DNA from: an uncultured Bacteroidia bacterium
GTDB lineage: Bacteria; Bacteroidota; Bacteroidia; Bacteroidales; F082
NCBI GenBank assembly: GCA_913009755.1
Contig: CAJVWU010000018.1
Span: forward strand, 1-54,013
Direction of reading: 5' to 3'
Length of the DNA stretch: 54,013 nucleotides
Each line of letters opens with the position of its first letter. Within the stretch, counting starts at the first letter, position 1. This document shows, one piece after another, positions 48,370 through 54,013 of the stretch. The notes under the pieces were generated by a model. It made no database searches and had not been told where the DNA came from. It saw only the letters and a program-made list of their open reading frames with translations. The position numbers and the translations under genes are program-made.

Positions 48370-49062
48370 TTGAAAAATTTATTTCATTACATATTGAACG
48401 CGAACCATCATAAAACCCTGATATTAAGTATTATACTTGTGTTGACATTGATTTTGTTTAAATCAGGAAACCTGAATGCTCAGCGAATAGATGATCGTTT
48501 GTTAATGCTGGATGGTACGGTGCTGACCAGTGACAGCCTGCTCCCGGTTCCCGATGCGCACGTTATAAGCAAGTTTAATCATTGGGGTACGATTACCAAC
48601 AATCAGGGGCGGTTTGCCATGTATGTCAGTCCTTATGATTCAGTGCTTTTTACATCCATCGGGTTAAAACCGGCCATTGTTTATATTGATGATTCAGTTC
48701 AAAAACAAATTGACCATTTCAAACTGAGGATGGAGGTTGATACCATACTGATCAATGAAGTAATTATCCATGCATTCTATGATTATCGTACTTTCAAACA
48801 AATGATCATCAACATGGAGCCGCTCAGCCTCGAACAGTTTTATCCTGATTGGGAAGGAACGGAACTGCTTTACAAACAACCTACGCCCATGGGATTTAAA
48901 GGGCCGGTGCAGGCATTGTACGATTGGCTGAACCGGAGTGCCCGGCTTCAGCGGAAACTGATAAAGAACCGTAAGGAATACAATAAATTAATGATGCAGA
49001 TGGGCAGGACGCAGGATACCATACCGGCTATCCCGGACTATATGCGAGAGTCGCCGCACTAA
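48370..49062 (+). CDS. Carboxypeptidase-like regulatory-domain protein (TTG start)
   Basis: The 230-residue protein has an N-terminal hydrophobic export signal (about residues 17-38, ending LNAQ) and a beta-sandwich regulatory-like domain (LMLDGTVLTSDSLLPVPDAHV ... NHWGTITNNQGRFAMYV ... VLFTSIGLKPA), then a helical tail. TTG at 48370 is the only start before the signal, because an in-frame stop lies just upstream. The 3' end overlaps the convergent comF by 35 nt. Function unknown. Confidence 0.75.
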   Translation: MKNLFHYILNANHHKTLILSIILVLTLILFKSGNLNAQRIDDRLLMLDGTVLTSDSLLPVPDAHVISKFNHWGTITNNQGRFAMYVSPYDSVLFTSIGLKPAIVYIDDSVQKQIDHFKLRMEVDTILINEVIIHAFYDYRTFKQMIINMEPLSLEQFYPDWEGTELLYKQPTPMGFKGPVQALYDWLNRSARLQRKLIKNRKEYNKLMMQMGRTQDTIPAIPDYMRESPH

Positions 49063-49723
49063 CTTTTACGTTGTCAATATCCAGCAATATCGTAGCACAT
49101 GCTTCGAGGGTAGCACCCGTGGTCAGCACATCGTCAACCAAAAGGATGTGTTTGTTGCGAAAAGCTTCCGGGTTGACAACCGCAAATATCCCTTTCACAT
49201 TTTTCCAACGGTCGTAACGTGATTTTTTTGTTTGGGAAGTTGTGTGCACCACCCTGACCAGATTGTCTTTCTCAACCGGTTTCTCCATTGACTGCCCCAG
49301 TCCGGTTGCAATGCAATCGCTTTGATTATATCCGCGAAATCGTTCTTTTTTAGGGTGCAGGGGAACAGGTACGATGAGGTCAATTGTTTGGAAGAACGGA
49401 CTTTCTTTGAGCGCAAACCCAAACAGTTTTCCTAAATAAACCCCTGTGTCCTTCCGGTTTCTGTATTTCAGCAAATGAATGAGGTGCTGCACGTTTCCGC
49501 CTTTACTAAAAAACATAAATGACGTAACAGATTTCAGGTTTACCCTACCCCAAAAAACTTCCGAAACCGGATTGTCTTCATGCTGTTCAAAACCTGTTTT
49601 CGGTAACCTGGCCTGGCACATCAGGCAAAGAACCTCTTCCTGCCGGTGAAGAGGATGGCCGCAAACCTGACAATTTCTTGGAAAAAACAGATTCAGTACA
49701 TCGTTGATCCAGGGCAAAAGCAT
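49028..49723 (-). CDS. comF: ComF-family phosphoribosyltransferase-like protein
   Basis: The 231-residue protein has an N-terminal zinc-finger-like part with two CxxC pairs (CQVCGHPLH ... CLMCQARLP) and a type I PRTase domain with the PRPP loop HILLVDDVLTTGATLEAC. Also typical are VPVPLHPKKERFRGYNQSD and TTSQTKKSRYDRWKNVKG. Family members take part in DNA uptake, but no other competence gene is close. Confidence 0.9.
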   Translation of the reverse strand: MLLPWINDVLNLFFPRNCQVCGHPLHRQEEVLCLMCQARLPKTGFEQHEDNPVSEVFWGRVNLKSVTSFMFFSKGGNVQHLIHLLKYRNRKDTGVYLGKLFGFALKESPFFQTIDLIVPVPLHPKKERFRGYNQSDCIATGLGQSMEKPVEKDNLVRVVHTTSQTKKSRYDRWKNVKGIFAVVNPEAFRNKHILLVDDVLTTGATLEACATILLDIDNVKVSAATLAYSPG

Positions 49724-49771
49724 AGGTTAAAAATATAACATGCACAAGATAGTCATTTTTAATTAAAACAA

Positions 49772-49800
49772 GACGGCCGGTAAAAAGTGTACCGGCCGTC
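49772..49800 (-). terminator. Strong hairpin, probable terminator of a degenerate minus-strand gene
   Basis: A perfect 11-bp stem (GACGGCCGGTA with TACCGGCCGTC, 7-nt loop) on the minus strand is followed by TTGTTTTAATT. It lies directly downstream of a degenerate minus-strand frame and upstream of comF. On the plus strand no T-tract follows. Confidence 0.6.
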
Positions 49801-49830
49801 AACCCAAACAAACACACTATGAAAAAGTTA

Positions 49831-50040
49831 TCAGTTGATGCCCTTAATCGGGTTACATCCAGAGAAACCGATCGGTGGGCTAACGCGCAATGGGCCAGCT
49901 TACCCTGAATCAGCCTGAGTTGTTCCGGAATAGCTGTTGTCCAAGATATTATAGTTATTGTTAGTATCCAATGGGATCATGATTCATTCCCAATCGCCAT
50001 TGTCAGGGTAATAACCGGCTTCGCGCTTAAATTTTAAACA
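49831..50040 (-). pseudogene. Degenerate gene remnant
   Basis: One minus-strand frame reads LKFKREAGYYPDNGDWE, a TGA, IMIPLDTNNNYNILDNSYSG plus TTQADSG, a TAA, then AGPLRVSPPIGFSGCNPIKG plus IN and a double stop, followed by a strong hairpin. Codon choice is protein-like but the frame has two stops and no start. The KREAGYYPDNGDWE piece loosely recalls haem-binding P460-type proteins. That is a weak likeness only. Confidence 0.35.
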
Positions 50041-50135
50041 AAATTACATTTACTGATTTATCAAAATGTTAATTTTTATTTTTTAGCATTTTTTTAACAT
50101 TATTATTAAGAAGTGCTTACCTGCCCCGAAATCAC

Positions 50136-50143
50136 TATCTTTG
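50136..50143 (+). promoter_or_regulatory. -7 promoter element of the oligopeptide ABC gene
   Basis: TATCTTTG matches TAnnTTTG and lies 16 nt before an ATG at 50159. That ATG opens MNPIVAD and then stops, while the real frame begins at TTG 50169. Confidence 0.5.
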
Positions 50144-50168
50144 AAAAGATTTTTAAGCATGAACCCTA

Positions 50169-51860
50169 TTGTTGCAGATTGAAGACCTTCAGATAGTTTT
50201 TAAAAGTGAAGATACTGTAATCAAAGCAGTTGACCATATTTCCCTGAACCTGGGAAAAGGAGGTTCATTGGGCCTGGTCGGAGAATCGGGTTCGGGGAAA
50301 TCGGTAACTGCCCTCTCGGTGATGAATCTTTTACCTGCCGCTGCAAAAATTACATCAGGGAAAATATTTTTTCAGGGACGTGAGTTGCTCAAATCAGGAA
50401 ACAAGGTAATGCGAAGCCTGCGCGGTGGAAATATTTCCATGATCTTCCAGGAACCCATGACCAGTCTTAACCCGGTGATGCGATGTGGCGAACAGGTTGC
50501 CGAAAGCATCCGTCTTCATCAAAAAACAGATCATAAAAGGGCAGCAAAACAGGTCATGGCACTTTTTGAAAAAGTCAGGTTGCCCCGTCCCGAATCCATT
50601 TATCGTGCCTACCCCCATCAGATTTCGGGAGGGCAAAAACAACGGGTGATGATTGCCATGGCCATAGCCAACAATCCTGATCTGCTTATTGCCGACGAAC
50701 CGACAACCGCACTGGATGTTACGGTTCAGAAAGAAATCATTCAACTGTTGAAAGACCTGAAGGAGGAATATGGCATGAGCCTGTTATTTATCAGCCACGA
50801 CCTGGCCGTGGTTTCGGAAGTAGCCGAACAGGTGGTTGTGATGCACAAGGGATGCATTGTTGAATCGGGAGATATCCACCGGGTTTACCGCCATCCGCAT
50901 CATCCTTACACGCAGGGATTGTTGTCATGCAGGCCACCGTTAACCGGACGGCTTAAAAAATTGCCCGTTATCAATGAGTTTATGAACAGTGAATTGAAAA
51001 ATGATGGGTACCAAACTCCGGAAACGGAAAAAGAAAGAAAAGAAAAACTAAAAGTAATTTACGCTAACCCTCCGTTGTTAACGGTTCAGGATATAAAGAA
51101 GGAGTTTCCCCTGAAAAAATCATTGTTTGGAAAAACAAAAAAATCCATAAAGGCACTTGATGGAATAAGCCTCAAAGTATTTCCCGGTGAGACCCTCGGT
51201 GTGGTTGGTGAATCGGGATCGGGAAAAACCACCCTGGGCATGGCTATCCTCCGCCTTGTGGAGCCTGATGAAGGCAGGATATTTTTCGATGAAAAGGAAT
51301 TGTTGCAGTTGTCACCGGCAAAAATGAAACAGGAAAGACAGCAGCTCGGCATTGTTTTTCAGGACCCCTATTCATCATTAAACCCGAGGATGAGCATCGG
51401 CAGGGCCATCATGGAGCCCATGAAGGTTTATCATTTATACCGGAACAACCGGGAAAGGACACAAAAGACCATTGAACTGCTTGAAAAAACAGGCCTGAAG
51501 GCCGAACATTTCAACCGCTATCCGCATGAGTTTTCCGGCGGACAGCGGCAACGCATTGTCATTGCCCGTGCCCTGGCCCCTCAACCCCGGTTTATCATCT
51601 GCGATGAGGCCGTATCGGCGCTTGATGTGTCAGTTCAGGCTCTGGTGCTTAACCTGCTCAATCAACTGAAACAGGAATTCGGGTTTACTTATATCTTTAT
51701 TTCTCACGATCTTTCCATCGTCAGGTTTATGTCCGACAGGATTGTGGTTATGAAAGACGGGAAGATCGTTGAAACCGGCGATGCCGACGAAATTTATTTT
51801 AACCCGAAAACAGAATACACAAAACAACTAATTGAGTCAATACCAAAAAGAATTGAATAA
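50169..51860 (+). CDS. Oligopeptide/dipeptide ABC transporter, fused double ATPase subunit
   Basis: The 563-residue protein holds two ATP-binding domains, like DppD and DppF in one chain. Each has Walker A (GESGSGKS, then GESGSGKT), a signature (ISGGQKQRV, then FSGGQRQRI), Walker B ([12 protein letters not shown], then [12 protein letters not shown]) and the switch His ([15 protein letters not shown]). No permease or binding-protein gene is adjacent. The frame starts at TTG 50169 because TGA at 50160 blocks it upstream. The nearby ATG at 50159 would give MNPILQIEDL if one base were removed, so a one-base insertion near 50168 is likely. It shares TAATG with rnr. Confidence 0.9.
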   Translation: MLQIEDLQIVFKSEDTVIKAVDHISLNLGKGGSLGLVGESGSGKSVTALSVMNLLPAAAKITSGKIFFQGRELLKSGNKVMRSLRGGNISMIFQEPMTSLNPVMRCGEQVAESIRLHQKTDHKRAAKQVMALFEKVRLPRPESIYRAYPHQISGGQKQRVMIAMAIANNPDLLIADEPTTALDVTVQKEIIQLLKDLKEEYGMSLLFISHDLAVVSEVAEQVVVMHKGCIVESGDIHRVYRHPHHPYTQGLLSCRPPLTGRLKKLPVINEFMNSELKNDGYQTPETEKERKEKLKVIYANPPLLTVQDIKKEFPLKKSLFGKTKKSIKALDGISLKVFPGETLGVVGESGSGKTTLGMAILRLVEPDEGRIFFDEKELLQLSPAKMKQERQQLGIVFQDPYSSLNPRMSIGRAIMEPMKVYHLYRNNRERTQKTIELLEKTGLKAEHFNRYPHEFSGGQRQRIVIARALAPQPRFIICDEAVSALDVSVQALVLNLLNQLKQEFGFTYIFISHDLSIVRFMSDRIVVMKDGKIVETGDADEIYFNPKTEYTKQLIESIPKRIE

Positions 51861-54013
51861 TGGGACGAAAAAACAAAAAACAAAGAAGGCCTAAAAGTGC
51901 GCTTACCGGTGTTGTGCTGAGCATTTTTGCCGCTAATCCTTTCAGGAAATACAATTACAAACAAATAGCCCATCTGCTGGGCATTAAAGATAACGCTTCG
52001 CGCGATCTTTTGCATACCATCCTGAGTGAACTGACGATGGCCGGTGAACTGAAAGAAGTAAAACCCGGCAAATACATGCTCGAAGAAGGGCGGCTACAGG
52101 AACTGGCCAACAAGAAAAAATACATTATAGGCACTGTAGATATGAAAAAAACCGGCAAGGCTTATATTATCTCAGACGAAGGGGGGGAGGATATTTATAT
52201 TGCCCCCAACAATGTGGGCCACGCCCTGGATAAAGACCATGTGAAAGTTTTCATTTTTCCCAAACGTCCGGGCCATAAAACGGAAGGCCAGATTGTTGAA
52301 GTACTGAAACGTGTTAAAGATACTTATGTCGGCATCCTGGAACTGGGAAAGAATTTCGGCTTTGTTGTTGCCGACAGCCCGGTGATGCCTTATGATATTT
52401 TTATCCCCAAAAGCCGGATCGGTGATGCCGGAAACGGACAGAAAGTGCTGGCTAAAATTACGGAGTGGCCCGAACATGCCAACAACCCTTTTGGCGAAAT
52501 AACCCAAGTGTTGGGCAATCCCGGTGATAATGACGTGGAGATGATGTCCATCCTGGCCGAAAGGGACTTCCCGCTTTCTTTCCCTGACAATGTGGAAGAA
52601 GAAGCCGGAAAAATTAAAGCAGGCATCCAACCGGAACTCCCCAAAAGAAAGGATTTCCGTAATACCTGGACCATCACCATTGACCCTTTTGATGCCAAAG
52701 ATTTTGACGATGCCCTGTCACTGAAAAAACTGGGTGACAGGACCTGGGAAGTGGGTGTACACATTGCCGATGTTTCACATTATGTTACCCCCGGTTCAGT
52801 CATTGACAGCGAAGCGTATGAAAGGGGAACTTCGGTTTATCTTGTGGACCGTGTAATACCCATGCTGCCCGAAAAACTGAGCAACGGGGTTTGCTCGCTG
52901 AGGCCGGATGAAGAAAAACTTACCTTCTCTGCCGTTTTTAAAATAAATGACAATGCAGAGGTGCTGGAAGAATGGTTTGGTAAAACGATTATCCGTTCTG
53001 ACAGGCGGTTTGCTTATGAAGAAGTGCAGAAAATTATTGAAAACGAGGAGGGTGAATTTGCTGATAAAATCCTTCAACTGCATAAAATGGCATCTGTCCT
53101 GCGTACGAAACGTTTTCAAAACGGTTCCATTAATTTTATGACCGAAGAGGTGAAATTCAAACTGGATGAAACCGGTAAACCCATCGAAACGTTTATTAAA
53201 GAACAAAAAGAAGCCAATTACCTGATTGAGGAGTTTATGCTGCTGGCCAACAAAAAAGTGGCCGAACGGATTGGCAAGCCGGCATCCGGAAAAACTCCCC
53301 GGACTTTTGTTTACCGGGTCCACGATGAACCCAACCCCGAAAAGCTGAACACTTTCGTGCAGTTTCTGAAACGACTGGGATACTCGTTAAATGTTGTTTC
53401 ACAAAAGTCGCTGGCCAGTTCCTACAACAAGCTTTTTACTGCCATACGCGGGAAAGGGGAAGAGCACATGATCGAGACCATCGCCATCCGTACCATGGCC
53501 AAGGCCTGTTATTCAACCGACAACATCGGGCATTACGGGTTGGCTTTCCCCTTTTATACCCATTTTACATCACCCATCCGCCGCTATCCCGACCTGATGG
53601 TCCACCGTCTGCTGGAACGTTACCTCGAAGGCAAACGTTCGGTAAAAAAAGAACTGCTTGAAGAAAAGTGTAAACATGCTTCCGAAATGGAACGTAAGGC
53701 CATTGATGCCGAGCGCGATTCGGTAAAATACAAACAGGTTGAATTTTTGATGGATAAAAAAGGGCAGACCTTTGACGGAGTGATTTCCGGTGTCAGCAAG
53801 TGGGGGTTGTTTATCGAATTGGTTGACAGCAAAGCGGAAGGCCTCGTCAGGTTTAACGAACTGAAAGATGATTATTACTTTTTTGACGAAGACAATTACC
53901 GCATCATCGGCCGGCAGCATGGTAACGTCTATCGCCTGGGTGACAAGGTAAAAGTATTGGTTAAAGAGGTGAACCTGGAGCAAAAGCAACTGAATTTCGG
54001 GTTGGTGGAGTAA
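51860..54013 (+). CDS. rnr: Ribonuclease R
   Basis: The 717-residue 3'-5' exoribonuclease degrades structured RNA. In order it has a basic start, a winged-helix segment (YNYKQIAHLLGIKDNASRDL), two cold-shock domains, the RNB catalytic domain with TITIDPFDAKDFDDALSLKK (the acidic metal-binding residues) and YGLAFPFYTHFTSPIRRYPD, and a C-terminal S1 domain (FDGVISGVSKWGLFIELVDS). Its ATG overlaps the ABC gene stop by one base. It ends exactly at the window edge and is complete. Confidence 0.95.
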   Translation: MGRKNKKQRRPKSALTGVVLSIFAANPFRKYNYKQIAHLLGIKDNASRDLLHTILSELTMAGELKEVKPGKYMLEEGRLQELANKKKYIIGTVDMKKTGKAYIISDEGGEDIYIAPNNVGHALDKDHVKVFIFPKRPGHKTEGQIVEVLKRVKDTYVGILELGKNFGFVVADSPVMPYDIFIPKSRIGDAGNGQKVLAKITEWPEHANNPFGEITQVLGNPGDNDVEMMSILAERDFPLSFPDNVEEEAGKIKAGIQPELPKRKDFRNTWTITIDPFDAKDFDDALSLKKLGDRTWEVGVHIADVSHYVTPGSVIDSEAYERGTSVYLVDRVIPMLPEKLSNGVCSLRPDEEKLTFSAVFKINDNAEVLEEWFGKTIIRSDRRFAYEEVQKIIENEEGEFADKILQLHKMASVLRTKRFQNGSINFMTEEVKFKLDETGKPIETFIKEQKEANYLIEEFMLLANKKVAERIGKPASGKTPRTFVYRVHDEPNPEKLNTFVQFLKRLGYSLNVVSQKSLASSYNKLFTAIRGKGEEHMIETIAIRTMAKACYSTDNIGHYGLAFPFYTHFTSPIRRYPDLMVHRLLERYLEGKRSVKKELLEEKCKHASEMERKAIDAERDSVKYKQVEFLMDKKGQTFDGVISGVSKWGLFIELVDSKAEGLVRFNELKDDYYFFDEDNYRIIGRQHGNVYRLGDKVKVLVKEVNLEQKQLNFGLVE

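Noticed and set aside
49819-49908. 29-codon plus-strand frame (MKKLSVDALNRV...) after the hairpin
   Set aside because: It is antisense to the remnant frame, has no known likeness and no following gene on the same strand close by. The remnant reading explains the hairpin better.
1-54013. CRISPR arrays, tRNA or rRNA genes, prophage or insertion sequences
   Set aside because: No regularly spaced repeats, tRNA-like cloverleaf signals or transposase/phage motifs were found on either strand by reading. A covariance-model search would settle small RNAs.

Overview
The window looks like a chromosomal segment of a Bacteroidota bacterium, probably Bacteroidales or Marinilabiliales-like. The reasons are several type IX secretion (T9SS) C-terminal sorting domains, a promoter signature of the TAnnTTTG type in front of many genes, almost no Shine-Dalgarno sequences, outer-membrane proteins with carboxypeptidase-like regulatory domains, and the order rsfS-ftsH-LUD-cdsA-psd that is usual in this phylum. 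I saw no tRNA, rRNA, CRISPR array or intact transposase.

Layout. 1-2249: 3' part of a secreted beta-helix protein. 2.6-20.3 kb: dense core genome, namely a YjjG-type HAD phosphatase, the rsfS-ftsH-LUD-cdsA-psd operon, a biotin ligase, pyrE with an SRPBCC gene, a NUDIX hydrolase, coaD, a thioredoxin-like protein, secA, a patatin/BamA-like protein, pyrH and frr. All are intact. 20.5-30.7 kb: an accessory, all-plus-strand block with two paralogous TetR-like proteins (the second with an eroded DNA-binding part), tandem DUF1254 lipoproteins, a large arylsulfatase, a 3-hydroxyacyl-CoA dehydrogenase, a class A acid phosphatase, a double SnoaL-like protein and two outer-membrane barrels. Four genes in this block are broken by frameshifts, and the sulfatase also lacks two internal segments. 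30.9-40.4 kb: an S9 peptidase, small membrane proteins, an AI-2E-type permease, a DUF5686 protein, wecB, radC and rpsT. 40.5-45.6 kb: an AT-rich minus-strand cluster of T9SS cargo, made up of a caspase/legumain-like peptidase with beta-helix and sorting domains (frameshifted) and two FG-GAP proteins (one decayed). 45.9-54 kb: a BamA-like barrel, a T9SS-sorted PCMD-like protein, a regulatory-domain protein, comF, a double-ATPase oligopeptide transporter subunit and rnr.

The core genes form housekeeping operons for phospholipid synthesis, membrane proteolysis, pyrimidine synthesis, protein export and translation. The two accessory blocks carry all but one of the disruptions seen; the exception is the probable indel at the start of the ABC transporter gene. 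The most interesting features are the decaying TetR/DUF1254/arylsulfatase block, the T9SS-exported caspase-like peptidase, two sets of palindromic repeats (3.3 and 39.2 kb), and a degenerate gene remnant with its own terminator near 49.8-50.0 kb.
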